Below are positions 35,261 to 43,486 of a DNA stretch of 64,000 nucleotides, in pieces. The position numbers and the translations under genes are program-made. Every line of letters begins with the position of its first letter. Within the stretch, counting starts at the first letter, position 1. The notes under the pieces are model-generated. The model was not told the DNA's origin. It saw only the letters and a program-made list of their open reading frames with translations, and searched no databases. The stretch spans positions 103,982 to 167,981 of the forward strand of contig JADJQA010000012.1 of assembly GCA_016712985.1 (NCBI GenBank), in the 5' to 3' direction. The stretch comes from Sulfuritalea sp. GTDB taxonomy: Bacteria > Pseudomonadota > Gammaproteobacteria > Burkholderiales > Rhodocyclaceae.

Positions 35261-35276
35261 AGGCCCCGGACTTGCT
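35261..35276 (+). promoter_or_regulatory. Possible sigma-54 element before nifV
   Basis: AGGCCCCGGACTTGCT has GG and GC ten bases apart and a good -12 half TTGC, but the -24 half is poor. No TGT-N10-ACA site was found nearby. The predicted start of transcription would be about 8 bases before ATG 35295. Weak candidate. Confidence 0.3.
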
Positions 35277-35294
35277 AGCCATGGTTTGGCTGCC

Positions 35295-36425
35295 ATGACT
35301 ACGACACTCCGTCCCCACATCGTCATCAACGACACCACCCTGCGCGACGGCGAGCAGTCGGCGGGGGTGGCCTTCAGTCTTGCCGAGAAACTGGACATCG
35401 CGCGCGCGCTGGATGCGCTGGGCGTGCCGGAACTGGAGATCGGCATCCCGGCCATGGGCGAGGTTGAACGCGAAGGGATTCGCGGCGTCGCCTCGCTTGG
35501 CCTGAATGCGCGCCTGATGGTGTGGAGCCGCATGCACCACGACGATATCGCCCTGGCGGCGAACCTCGGTGCGCACCTGATCGACATCTCGGTGCCGGCG
35601 TCGGACCAGCACCTGCGCTCCAAGCTGCAAAAGGACAGGCCGTGGCTGCTGCGCGCGATTGGCGAGCATGTGCGCCTGGCGCGCGATCTTGGCTTCGAGG
35701 TCGGCGTCGGCGCCGAAGACGCCTCGCGCGGAAGCCCCGACCTGCTGGTCGCGATTGCCGAGGCGGCGCAGGCGGCAGGCGCCCGGCGCATTCGCTTTGC
35801 CGACACGCTGGGCGTGCTCGACCCCTTCACGACTTACGAGCGGATTGCCGACTTGCGTGCACACTGCGACCTCGAAATCGAAATGCATGCCCATGACGAT
35901 CTGGGCATGGCCACGGCCAATACGCTGGCCGCGGCGAAGGCCGGCGCGACGCATCTGAATACCACCGTCAACGGCCTCGGCGAGCGTTCCGGCAATGCGC
36001 CGCTGGAGGAAGTCGTGCTCGGCTTGCACGTCTGCCACGGCATTGGCACGGGGATCGACCTGAAAGGCTTCCCGGAGATTTCACGGCGCGTCGCCCTCGC
36101 CTCGGGACGTCCGCTGCCCTGGCAGAAGAGCATCGTCGGCGAGGGCGCGTTTACCCACGAGGCCGGCATTCACGTCGATGGCCTGCTGAAGGATCCCGCC
36201 AACTATCAGGGTTTCGACCCCGGCCTGGTAGGGCGCCGGCATCGCCTGGTGCTCGGCAAGCATTCGGGCCCGAGGGCGGTGCAGCGCGTGATGGCCGAAC
36301 TCGGCCATCCGCTGGCGGATGCGGCCGCCCGAGAATTGTTGCGCCGGGTGCGGAGTTTCGTCGCGATCGCCAAGCATTCGCCCTCGGATGCCGATCTCCT
36401 GGCATTGTTGGAAGCCAAATCATGA
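35295..36425 (+). CDS. nifV: Homocitrate synthase NifV
   Basis: A 376-residue DRE-TIM metallolyase. INDTTLRDGEQSAGVAF carries the RDGEQ motif; EMHAHDDLGMATAN supplies the two metal-binding histidines; NTTVNGLGERSGNAPLEEVV and EAGIHVDGLLKDP follow as in homocitrate synthases. It condenses 2-oxoglutarate and acetyl-CoA to homocitrate, the organic part of FeMo-cofactor. The nif context (cysE, nifW, nifZ, nifM follow) favours NifV over LeuA. I chose ATG 35295 over TTG 35286. The stop overlaps the next start by 4 bases. Confidence 0.95.
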   Translation: MTTTLRPHIVINDTTLRDGEQSAGVAFSLAEKLDIARALDALGVPELEIGIPAMGEVEREGIRGVASLGLNARLMVWSRMHHDDIALAANLGAHLIDISVPASDQHLRSKLQKDRPWLLRAIGEHVRLARDLGFEVGVGAEDASRGSPDLLVAIAEAAQAAGARRIRFADTLGVLDPFTTYERIADLRAHCDLEIEMHAHDDLGMATANTLAAAKAGATHLNTTVNGLGERSGNAPLEEVVLGLHVCHGIGTGIDLKGFPEISRRVALASGRPLPWQKSIVGEGAFTHEAGIHVDGLLKDPANYQGFDPGLVGRRHRLVLGKHSGPRAVQRVMAELGHPLADAAARELLRRVRSFVAIAKHSPSDADLLALLEAKS

Positions 36426-37254
36426 GCCGCGACCTGCTTGCCGCACTGAACCTGGCTTTGGAGGAAGCAGAGCCCGAGCCTGGACCGGGTCTGCGGATCA
36501 TGATGCGGGAGGATCCTGGATTGCGTTTTCGGCCGCGATCCGGCGGCACGTTCGCGACTCGAAGTCCTGCTGACGTATCCGGGTCTGCATGCGATCCTCT
36601 TGCATCGCCTGACCCATGCGCTGTGGCAGAGTGGCTGGCGCTTCCTGGGGCGCTGGCTGGCCTGTGGCGCGCTTCCTGACCAATGTCGAGATCCATCCGG
36701 GAGCGACGATCGGGCGCCGCTTTTTCATCGATCACGGCGCTGGCGTGGTGATCGGCGAGACGGCTGAAGTCGGCGATGACTGCACGCTGTATCACGGCGT
36801 CACGCTGGGCGGCACGACCTGGAACAAGGGCAAGCGCCACCCCACCCTGGGCAAGGGCGTCGTGGTCGGCGCCGGGGCCAAGATTCTCGGCGCGATTCGC
36901 GTCGGCGACGGCGCGCGCATCGGCGCCAATTCCGTTGTCATCAGGGAAGTGCCGGCCGGGCGCACCGCCATCGGCATTCCCGCGCGCCTGGTCGGCGAGC
37001 AGGCGCTTGCGCCGAGGCCGGGCGTTTCGGATGGCACGCACAGCGCCGGCGCCGCGGCGCGCATGCCGATCAATCTCGACCATCACCTGATCCCCGATCC
37101 GGTCGGCAAGGCCATTCAATGCCTGCTGGACCGCATCGATACGCTGGAGACGCAGGTGCGTGATCTGCACGGCCTCCCGGCGCCGGTCAAGGTCGCCGGC
37201 TGCATCGCCTGCAGCGCCGGCGAGTTGTGCTGCGAGGAGCATGGGCGTGGCTGA
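36422..37254 (+). CDS. cysE: Serine O-acetyltransferase, CysE/NifP type (two frameshifts)
   Basis: About 277 residues. After MSRDLLAALNLALEEA and REDPGLRFR the frame shifts near 36545 to RLEVLLTYPGLHAILLHRLTHALWQSGWRFLGRWLA, then back near 36670 to RFLTNVEIHPGATIGRRFFIDHGAGVVIGETA, the left-handed beta-helix of hexapeptide acetyltransferases with the catalytic histidines. A cysteine-rich tail (GCIACSAGELCCEEHG) ends it. It makes O-acetylserine for cysteine synthesis; a copy within nif clusters (NifP/CysE1) supplies cysteine for nitrogenase Fe-S clusters. The two shifts cancel out and may be sequence errors. Confidence 0.82.
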
Positions 37255-37777
37255 GGGCGTCGATCTGTTGAAGCTGGGCGACGAGGGCTTGTATTTCGAC
37301 GAGCCTTGCGCGCCGCAGGTGGAGTCGCTGATTGTGCAGGCTGCGCGCCTCTACGGCGAAGCGGCGGCCGAGAACTGCCTGTTGCGCGCCTACTTCCTGG
37401 CGCCGGAACAGTTGTCGGTGCTGGTGGCGCTCTACCGCTACTACTTTTATCAGCATCGCATGGAAGATGCGCTGCTCGTGGCCGAGCGCGCGCTTGATGT
37501 CACCGCGCGACGCCTGCACCTGGTCGGCGGCTGGAGCTGCATCGGGCACTTTGCCCTGGGCGAGGCGGCAATGCTGTCGATGGGCCTGCTGCGCTTCCAT
37601 CTGCTGGCGCTCAAGGCCTCGGCGGTGGTCCTGTTGCGCCTGAAGCGTCTTGACGAAGCCGGTCTCAGGCTGGCCAAGATTGCCGAAGTCGATGAGCGAG
37701 ATGTGCTGGGCATCGCGCCGCTGCTGGAAATCATCGCGGCGCGCCAGGCAGCGCGTGCCGAAGAAGTCTCACCTTGA
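37247..37777 (+). CDS. TPR-like helical protein of the nif cluster
   Basis: A 176-residue all-helical protein with a tetratricopeptide-like pattern: LYGEAAAENCLLRAYFLAPEQLSVLVALYRYYFYQHRMEDALLVAERAL and LLRLKRLDEAGLRLAKIAEVDERDVLG. Similar unnamed proteins occur between cysE and nifW in other nif clusters, so a helper role in nitrogenase maturation is likely but unproven. GTG 37247 is favoured because GAGGAG lies 7 bases before it; ATG 37241 is the alternative. Overlaps the cysE end and the region before nifW. Confidence 0.65.
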   Translation: MAEGVDLLKLGDEGLYFDEPCAPQVESLIVQAARLYGEAAAENCLLRAYFLAPEQLSVLVALYRYYFYQHRMEDALLVAERALDVTARRLHLVGGWSCIGHFALGEAAMLSMGLLRFHLLALKASAVVLLRLKRLDEAGLRLAKIAEVDERDVLGIAPLLEIIAARQAARAEEVSP

Positions 37778-37791
37778 TACTGGAGCGCATC

Positions 37792-38106
37792 ATGCGAAGC
37801 GAACCCGATGGTTTTCAGGAAGATCTTGCCGAACTCGGCTCCGCCGAGGAGTTTCTCGACTACTTCGGCATTCCCTTCGATGTCCGCATCGTGCAGGTCA
37901 ACCGCCTGCACATCCTGCAACGCTTCCACGACTATCTGGCCAAGCAGGAAGCCGGCAAGACGCCCGAGTACGCCGCCTGGCGGGGCTGGCTGCTGCGCGC
38001 CTACGAGGACTTCGTCGGCTCCAGCGCGCAGCAGGAGAAGGTGTTCGCGGTCTTCCACAAGGCTGACGGCTCGTCGTTCATGCCGCTGTCTTCGCTCGGC
38101 GACTGA
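37792..38106 (+). CDS. nifW: Nitrogenase-stabilising protein NifW
   Basis: A 104-residue NifW: DLAELGSAEEFLDYFGIPFDVRIVQVNRLHILQRFHDYLAK, then RGWLLRAYEDFVGSSAQQEKVFAVFH. NifW protects or stabilises the MoFe protein against oxygen. ATG 37792, with GGAG just upstream, is preferred over TTG 37774, which overlaps the stop before it. Confidence 0.93.
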   Translation: MRSEPDGFQEDLAELGSAEEFLDYFGIPFDVRIVQVNRLHILQRFHDYLAKQEAGKTPEYAAWRGWLLRAYEDFVGSSAQQEKVFAVFHKADGSSFMPLSSLGD

Positions 38107-38119
38107 GATCTCCCCGACC

Positions 38120-38578
38120 ATGTTGCCGCGCTGGGACCAGGGCGATGCCGTACGGGTGATCCGCAACGTGCGCAACGACGGCACCTACCCCGGCGTGAAT
38201 ACCGGCGACCTCCTGGTGCGGCGCGGTCGCATCGGCCATGTGCGCAATGTCGGCACCTTTCTCCAGGACCAGATCATCTATTCGGTGCATTTTCTTGACG
38301 AGGGACGCCTGATCGGTTGCCGCGAGGAAGAGCTGATCGGCATCGACGAGCCTTGGGTCGACAGCCGTTTCGAGGTGCGGCAGAAGGTTCGCGCGGCGCG
38401 CGCCCTGGCGATTCGCGGCGAAGTCCGGGTGCCGCCGGGCAGTCGCGGCGAAATCCTGAACATCGAGCGCTCCGCGCCGCTGCGCGTGCTCTATCACGTG
38501 CATTTCGACTGCCTGCCGGGCAATCCGCTGCAAGTCCCCGAGGCCGCATTGATCGAATGGACGGCCGACGATGGCTGA
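38120..38578 (+). CDS. nifZ: Nitrogen fixation protein NifZ
   Basis: A 152-residue NifZ. Two beta-barrel-like repeats are visible: WDQGDAVRVIRNVRNDGTYPG ... RRGRIGHVRNVGTFLQDQIIYSVHFLDEGRLIGCREEELI, and VRVPPGSRGEILNIER ... YHVHFDCLPGNPLQVPEAALI. NifZ helps form the P-clusters of NifDK. It follows nifW by 13 bases and overlaps nifM by 8. Confidence 0.92.
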   Translation: MLPRWDQGDAVRVIRNVRNDGTYPGVNTGDLLVRRGRIGHVRNVGTFLQDQIIYSVHFLDEGRLIGCREEELIGIDEPWVDSRFEVRQKVRAARALAIRGEVRVPPGSRGEILNIERSAPLRVLYHVHFDCLPGNPLQVPEAALIEWTADDG

Positions 38579-39425
38579 TGCGGGCAGCGTCTATCTGACC
38601 CTCAAGCTGGCGGCCAAGCTGTTCGAGAAGCCGCTTGAAGCCCTGGCGGCCGACGAACTGCGCCGCGTCAGGACCGTGGCGGCGAAGCAGCAGGAAATCG
38701 AGACCCTGATCCTGACGACCCCGGAGGCGGCCAGCGTGGTGCTGCCGGCGACTTCTGTCGAGGCCAGCCTCGGCGAAATTCGCGGGCGCTACGGCAGCGA
38801 CGAGGACTATGAAGCCGACCTTGAGCGAACGGGCCTCGACGCCGAATCGTTGCGGCGTGCGGTCGAACGCGACATGGTGGTCGAAGCGGTGCTGGAACGA
38901 ATCGCGGCGCGCTCGGCGGCGGTCAGCGAGACCGAGGTCGAGATCTTCTGGTTGATCCACAAGGACCGTTTCCGCCGCGCCGAGACGCGCGTGCTGCGTC
39001 ACATCCTGGTCACCATCGACGAGCGACTGGCTGGCGGCGAGCGTTCGGCCGCCCGCGACAGGATTGACGCCATCCGGGCCAGACTCCTCAAGAAACCCGA
39101 GCGCTTCGGCGAGCAAGCGTTGAAGCATTCCGAATGTCCCACCGCGATGAATGGCGGCCTGCTCGGCAAGGTTCCGCGCGGCCAGCTCTATCCGGAACTC
39201 GAGGCCGTCGCCTTCGCCCTCGCCGAGTCATCGCTGTCGGAGCCGGTAGAAACCGAACTCGGCTTCCACCTGCTGTACTGCGAGAAGATCGATCCCGCAC
39301 GACCGATAACGTTCGAGGAGGCCCGCAACAACATCCGCGAGCGCCTGGAACAGCAGCGGCGCGGCCTGTGCCAGAAGTCGTGGATCAACGCCTTGCGCCG
39401 CCAGGCTGTCACGACGGCTACGTGA
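38571..39425 (+). CDS. nifM: NifM, peptidyl-prolyl isomerase for NifH maturation
   Basis: A 284-residue protein with a helical N-terminal half and a C-terminal parvulin domain: RVLRHILVTIDE, ALKHSECPTAMNGGLLGKVPRGQLYPELEAVAFAL and LGFHLLYCEKIDPARPITFEEA. NifM is required for folding and activity of NifH. It is the last gene of the nifV-cysE-TPR-nifW-nifZ-nifM run, all closely packed on the plus strand. Confidence 0.93.
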   Translation: MADAGSVYLTLKLAAKLFEKPLEALAADELRRVRTVAAKQQEIETLILTTPEAASVVLPATSVEASLGEIRGRYGSDEDYEADLERTGLDAESLRRAVERDMVVEAVLERIAARSAAVSETEVEIFWLIHKDRFRRAETRVLRHILVTIDERLAGGERSAARDRIDAIRARLLKKPERFGEQALKHSECPTAMNGGLLGKVPRGQLYPELEAVAFALAESSLSEPVETELGFHLLYCEKIDPARPITFEEARNNIRERLEQQRRGLCQKSWINALRRQAVTTAT

Positions 39426-39479
39426 ATGGTACGTCCGTACGCAGTCGTAACGTGGTTCCTGATTAGCAAGGAGGCTCAG

Positions 39480-39521
39480 CCCGTCATTCCGGGGCCGCGA
39501 AGCGGAACCCGGAATCCAGAA
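39480..39521. repeat. REP-like repeat, copy F
   Basis: CGTCATTCCGGGGCCGCGAAGCGG followed by AACCCGGAATCCAG; about 55 bases after nifM. Shorter than other copies, with one stem. The rest of 39426-39625 has no gene. Confidence 0.65.
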
Positions 39522-39625
39522 GGTTTTCAGCAGCACTTTCAGTTCCTGCACTATTCTCCGTTGATTGGCATTTTCAGTCTGATGATGCCAGATTGCCAAA
39601 GCCAATCAACTTTCAGCAATTTGCC

Positions 39626-39853
39626 ATGACTGCCACTTCCAGCCTCTCTCACGGCAGAACCGTCATCCCCGCCGCACTGCGTGAACAGCTCATCTGGGAA
39701 GTCCGCGATGGCGAACTCCTCGTCACCACCCGTGTAGCCCAGTTGCGCCGGGCGCAGGCCTTGATTCATCGGTACGTCCCCGAGAGCGTCTCACTAGCCG
39801 ACGAACTCATTGCGGAACGCCGCATTGATCAAGCCAGAGAGGACGCTGCTTAG
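39626..39853 (+). CDS. AbrB/MazE-type antitoxin with an internal deletion
   Basis: A 75-residue protein of the AbrB swapped-hairpin type: GRTVIPAALREQLIWEVRDGELLVTTRVAQLRRAQALIHRYVPE. Relatives have about ten more residues (a GLxxGD-type turn) between AALRE and the tryptophan, so the DNA-binding hairpin seems shortened. ATG 39626 chosen by homology; 39593 is also possible. Its stop overlaps the start of the PIN gene by one base. Confidence 0.65.
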   Translation: MTATSSLSHGRTVIPAALREQLIWEVRDGELLVTTRVAQLRRAQALIHRYVPESVSLADELIAERRIDQAREDAA

Positions 39854-40155
39854 TGGTCATTCTCGATGCGTCGGCGATCCTGGCCTGCTTGCACAACGAA
39901 CCGGGCTGGCAGACCGTGGAACGCGGCATCCTCAACGCCATTGCCCGCGCCAGTCCGGTCAGCATCGCCGAAGTCGCCAGCAAGCTGATCGATTGGGGAG
40001 TGCCGCCGGACGGTGCCTTGTCCTCAATAGCGATTCTCAAGCTGACCGTGCTGCCCTTTGCGGCGCAGGAAACCGCAATTGCAACCGCTTCAAACACAGA
40101 GAGCACAGAGCCACAGAGCACACAGGGAATACGCGTTGGGCTGGCCGACGGGTGA
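39853..40155 (+). pseudogene. PIN-domain toxin truncated by a dispersed repeat
   Basis: The first 70 residues are a VapC: VILDASAILACLHNEPGWQ with the catalytic aspartate, SIAEVASKLIDWGVP with the glutamate, and LTVLPF. Then the frame enters the CACAGAG-type repeat (AIATASNTESTEPQSTQG), so the C-terminal acids of the active site are lost. The same repeat occurs intergenically at 32872. Confidence 0.75.
40067..40125. repeat. Dispersed CACAGAG-type repeat, copy 2
   Basis: GCAATTGCAACCGCTTCAAACACAGAG and AGCACAGAGCCACAGAG, close to copy 1 at 32872-32925. It starts inside the PIN gene and is followed 85 bases later by REP copy G. Confidence 0.7.
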
Positions 40156-40209
40156 GTCCTCAATGCAACCCAGTGCCGAGTCAACGTGAAGCCAACGCCG
40201 TCCAACCGC

Positions 40210-40284
40210 CCCGTCATTCCGGGCTTGACCCGGAATCCAGTGTTTGCAAGCATCTGGACACCGGCCTTCGCCGGTGTGACGGAC
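40210..40284. repeat. REP-like repeat, copy G
   Basis: CGTCATTCCGGGCTTGACCCGGAATCCAG and CACCGGCCTTCGCCGGTGTGACGG. Its second stem matches that of copy C. Lies between the broken PIN gene and the MBL hydrolase end. Confidence 0.78.
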
Positions 40285-40345
40285 CTATACCGTGGGCCGG
40301 TAACTCTCCGCGTTCTCCATGTCAAATGAGGCCTTTGGATTCAGC

Positions 40346-41326
40346 TCACTGGCCGGCCGCCGTGGGTAGCGGCGCGAACTCGATCGGCACCCAACTGTAG
40401 CGGTCGCTGCCATCCGCGCGGACATGGCCGATGCCGGGGAATGGCAGGTGCATGCCGGCGACCAGGGATTTGCTGGCCGCCATGGCTTTCAGGATGCCGC
40501 GGCGGGTGGCGATGGCCTGTTTCTGGTCGATGTCGAACTCGATGGAAACGCCCGGCCTGGCAAACTGCACGGCGTGCGCATGCACCAGGTCGCCCCAGAT
40601 CAGCAGCTTTTGGCCTTCTGACTCGACCGCATAAGCGGTATGCCCCGGCGTATGGCCGTTGGCCTTGACCGCCTGGATACCCGGCACCAGCACGCTGCCC
40701 TCGCTGAAGGTCTTCCACTGCCCGGCGGCCAGATAAGGCGCGGCGCTGTCGCGAGCCATCTTGAAAAACGGCTGGACTTCGGCCGGCGCGGCGTCGGCGA
40801 TTTTCTGCGACAACCAGAAATCGCTATCGGCCTGGGCGACGAAGATTTTCGCCTTGGTGAACAACGGCTGGCCGCTGGCGTCGTTCAGCCCGCCGATATG
40901 GTCGCCGTGCAGGTGGGTGATGACGACCGTATCCACTTGGGCCGGTTCATAACCGGCCGCCTTCATGTTCTGCAGCACGTAGCCCAGCGAGGGGCCGAAC
41001 AGCTTGGCGGCGCCGGCATCCACCAGTACGAGGTGGCTTCCCGTGTTGATCAGATAGGCGTTGACCGCCGTCTGCATCTTGGGATTGCCGACGAACATGC
41101 GCGACAGCAGACGTTGCAGATCGGTGGCGCTGGCGTTCCGCAGAAGCTTGGTGTCGATTTCGATCGCGCCGTCGTAAAGAGCGGTGATTTCAAACTGGCC
41201 AAGCTGGGTGCGGTAATAGCCGGGCACCTGGGTTGCCACCTTGGGGGCTTCGGCCTGGGCGAGAGGCGCCAAGCCCATGAGGGCGGCGGCCGCGAGGACC
41301 AGGACGTGGCGGAAAAACTTTTGCAT
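40346..41326 (-). CDS. Secreted MBL-fold metallo-hydrolase
   Basis: A 326-residue protein with a signal peptide (MQKFFRHVLVLAAAALMGLAPLAQA). The metallo-beta-lactamase metal site is complete: THLHGDHIGG, then NGHTPGHTAY, GDLVHAH and a late histidine (GMHLPFPGIGH). The layout matches the periplasmic branch that includes methyl parathion hydrolase and quorum-quenching lactonases. The substrate is unknown. ATG 41326 is preceded by AGGAG at 8 bases; an earlier ATG would spoil the signal. No partner gene is adjacent; 41327-41498 shows nothing. Confidence 0.85.
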   Translation of the reverse strand: MQKFFRHVLVLAAAALMGLAPLAQAEAPKVATQVPGYYRTQLGQFEITALYDGAIEIDTKLLRNASATDLQRLLSRMFVGNPKMQTAVNAYLINTGSHLVLVDAGAAKLFGPSLGYVLQNMKAAGYEPAQVDTVVITHLHGDHIGGLNDASGQPLFTKAKIFVAQADSDFWLSQKIADAAPAEVQPFFKMARDSAAPYLAAGQWKTFSEGSVLVPGIQAVKANGHTPGHTAYAVESEGQKLLIWGDLVHAHAVQFARPGVSIEFDIDQKQAIATRRGILKAMAASKSLVAGMHLPFPGIGHVRADGSDRYSWVPIEFAPLPTAAGQ

Positions 41327-41498
41327 GGTATGGCTCCTTTTGAAGAATGATTCGGCGGTCAAGTGACTGGATGGGCGACTTCAGGTCAGGCGCCGAGTTT
41401 CTCGGACTACGACGCAAGGCGGGTCAACGCTGGCCGAAAATCGGCGCCGCGCCTCGCCGCGACCAAGGGATCAGGCCCGCGTTGCGGAGTGGGCGGGT

Positions 41499-41798
41499 TC
41501 ATCTGTCGTTGTCCATGAACTCGATCTCAAGCGAGCCACTCTCCGCAGCGTCTACGACCTGGGCATACAAACGGCGGGTGGCAAACCTGCTGCCCGATAT
41601 CGACATGTTGCCCTCGCCGGTGACCGCGCCGGTGCCGACCAAAAGACAGCCGGAGGTATCGGCCTGGGTGTTTCCGCAGTGAATCAGAATGAACTCGAAA
41701 CCGGGAACATCCCGGATGCGCAGCAGGCTGTGGATCAGCTCCGAAGAAACGTCCATCAGCAGGCTGACAGAACCCAGCACCCAGATCGCGCGCCGCAT
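41499..41798 (-). pseudogene. Chimera: start of an MFS transporter joined to the end of a DUF5675 protein
   Basis: The first 26 residues (RRAIWVLGSVSLLMDVSSELIHSLL) match the first helix of MFS drug/sugar transporters of the 'MDxSSE' type. From residue 27 on the sequence is the C-terminal half of DUF5675: DVPGFEFILIHCGNTQADTSGCLLVG, then ISGSRFATRRLYAQVVDAAESGSLEIEF. The two parts are from unrelated genes joined at about 41720. The product is probably not functional. Confidence 0.6.
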
Positions 41799-41844
41799 GC
41801 GCCGGGCCGCGCTTGTGCCGGCGCGGCCCGGCGCCGGCTTTGGA

Positions 41845-42168
41845 TCATGCGCCGGGCTCTCCCAGGGAGCCGAACTCGACCGCCGTCCTGACGTAAAACA
41901 GATGCACGCCTTCCGCCTTTAGCCGATCGAACAGTTGCCCGGATTCCTCTTCGGTCACGGCCATCAGCACTTCGAGAGGCTGGTCAGCGAGTTCGAAGAA
42001 GTGGGCGGAATGGATGCGGCGATGATGGCCGAAGCCTTCGCTGGCGGGAATGATCGTGGCGCCGCGCAGGCCCATTTCACGGGACAGATGCACCAGCCAA
42101 TCGGCCAGGGGCTTGCCATGGTGGCGTCTGTCCTGCTGGGTAAAGAACGTGATCTGGTAGCCGTTCAT
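41845..42168 (-). CDS. DUF190 domain protein
   Basis: A 107-residue protein of the DUF190/PII-like fold: YQITFFTQQDRRHHGKPLADWLVHLSREMGLRGATIIPASEGFGHHRRIHSAHFFELADQPLEVLMAVTEEE. DUF190 proteins often accompany CrcB fluoride exporters; no crcB is here. The gene starts inside the remnant of hicB, so it was probably brought in by recombination. Confidence 0.78.
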   Translation of the reverse strand: MNGYQITFFTQQDRRHHGKPLADWLVHLSREMGLRGATIIPASEGFGHHRRIHSAHFFELADQPLEVLMAVTEEESGQLFDRLKAEGVHLFYVRTAVEFGSLGEPGA

Positions 42169-42174
42169 GAGTTT

Positions 42175-42295
42175 CTCGTCCGGTAGCTTTGATCAGATAG
42201 CCCCCTCCGTCGCCCTCGGTCAGCGGCTCGACCACATGGGCGTAAGCCTCGAACGGATACGGCGCCTCGACGTGCGGAACAGTGATTTCGCTCAT
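42175..42295 (-). pseudogene. HicB antitoxin, N-terminal remnant
   Basis: ITVPHVEAPYPFEAYAHVVEPLTEGDGGGYLIKATG resembles the start of HicB-type antitoxins, up to the GGGYL strand. The rest is replaced by DUF190 sequence. Its ATG overlaps the stop of the hicA-like frame (ATGA), the usual hicA-hicB order. Confidence 0.6.
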
Positions 42296-42610
42296 GATTG
42301 CAACTCCTTTGCCTTATCGGCCAACGCGACGAACTGGCGCAAATACACCGGCTTGATGGGTCGGTACGCCGGAGCGCAGACATCTTTCTCGATGCCGGGA
42401 TACGAAAACGGAGCGAAGCGGAGTTTCAGTGAAGGCTGACGCCGGCTTTATCGGCGTTGAGCGCAGCGGCCGTAACCAAAAAACGTGGTGACTTCCGCCT
42501 TCGTTGCGCCATTCGACACCGAGGCGGTTTGCCACCGACTTCAAATCGTCGATTCGCCTGTCACGCGGGTTGTTGCGCATCCGGGTAAGGAGTTTCTCGT
42601 AGGCGACCAT
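42292..42610 (-). pseudogene. HicA toxin, interrupted
   Basis: The N-terminal part (VAYEKLLTRMRNNPRDRRIDDLKSVANRLGVEWRNEGGSHHVF, with the conserved GSHH) is HicA, an RNA-cleaving double-stranded-RNA-binding-fold toxin. The C-terminal part (RPIKPVYLRQFVALADKAKEL) lies in another frame at 42372-42292. About 120 bases between them do not encode HicA sequence. The toxin is inactive as written. Confidence 0.65.
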
Positions 42611-42722
42611 GAGGAATATGGTGTCGCATACGATGCTACAAGTAAAGTGGCACGTCGATGTCGCCAACGCGACAGGTCTTGGCGAGACGTGTTGCGGTGA
42701 CGAGGCTCATGTCGGCAGTCCA

Positions 42723-43457
42723 TTATTTGCAGTGGTTGTGCAGCTTCCATTTCTCGGCGTGGCCGATGGCGACGGCAAAAGCAGGCGGCGTGCAGCGATC
42801 GTCGCCGCTGGGCGCGGCGCCTGTCGGGGCCACCGTGGCCGCCGCGTCCGTGGCGGGGAAGCCCTGCCGGGCGATGATGCCGATCAGCGCGAGGAACACC
42901 GCCACGATCGCCGTGCCACCGGCGCCGACTCCCTGGCTGGCATGGGGCGTAACGACTTCGCAGACACCGCCCGGACAAAGCTGAACCTGCTGCTTGTTGA
43001 ACAGGTTGTAGATCTTGCAGCCAATGCAGATGCCGAAGGCGCTTTCGAAAAACATCAGCGTCAGGCAGGTCGCGCAGACCAGCAAGTTGACCGGCCCGAT
43101 CACGTCCCGGATCACGATCAGCCAGAGCATGGTCACCGCCAGCCCCCAGCCGATGGCCCAGGCGAAGCGCTTCTGCGGCGCGCCGGCCCATTCCGGCACC
43201 TGATTCCGCACCGCGAAGCGGCCGAGGATCATGCTCGGCGAGTATTTCGGGTTGATGAAGATGCGGATCGTGAAATCGACAAGGAAGGCGAGCACGAAAA
43301 TCTTGGTCGGTCGAAAATTGCCCAGGAACCACGCGTTGGCGAAGGTCATCATGGAGAAAACCAAAAGGATGCCGGCGGCGGCCCGCACTTCGCGCTCGTT
43401 CAATACCGGCACGTCGTAGCCTTCGACGGTTTCGCCAAAACCAAAAATTTTGCTCAT
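42723..43457 (-). CDS. DUF4395 membrane protein
   Basis: A 244-residue inner-membrane protein with four to five hydrophobic segments. Marks: NEREVRAAAGILLVFSMMTFANAWFLGNF, FINPKYSPSMILGRFAV and ESAFGICIGCKIYNLF, the last with a CxxC that may be redox-active. A glycine/alanine-rich tail follows a final helix. AAGGA precedes ATG 43457. It follows an OsmC gene by 29 bases on the same strand; the two often travel together and may act in sulfur or peroxide chemistry, but the function is unknown. Confidence 0.75.
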   Translation of the reverse strand: MSKIFGFGETVEGYDVPVLNEREVRAAAGILLVFSMMTFANAWFLGNFRPTKIFVLAFLVDFTIRIFINPKYSPSMILGRFAVRNQVPEWAGAPQKRFAWAIGWGLAVTMLWLIVIRDVIGPVNLLVCATCLTLMFFESAFGICIGCKIYNLFNKQQVQLCPGGVCEVVTPHASQGVGAGGTAIVAVFLALIGIIARQGFPATDAAATVAPTGAAPSGDDRCTPPAFAVAIGHAEKWKLHNHCK

Positions 43458-43486
43458 TGCAATCCTTTCAAAACGTCGCTGCGATA

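Noticed and set aside
34499..36038. Long open frames through the G/C block (up to 508 codons, minus strand)
   Set aside because: They consist of Gly/Pro/Arg runs made by homopolymers, and the rest is antisense to nifV.
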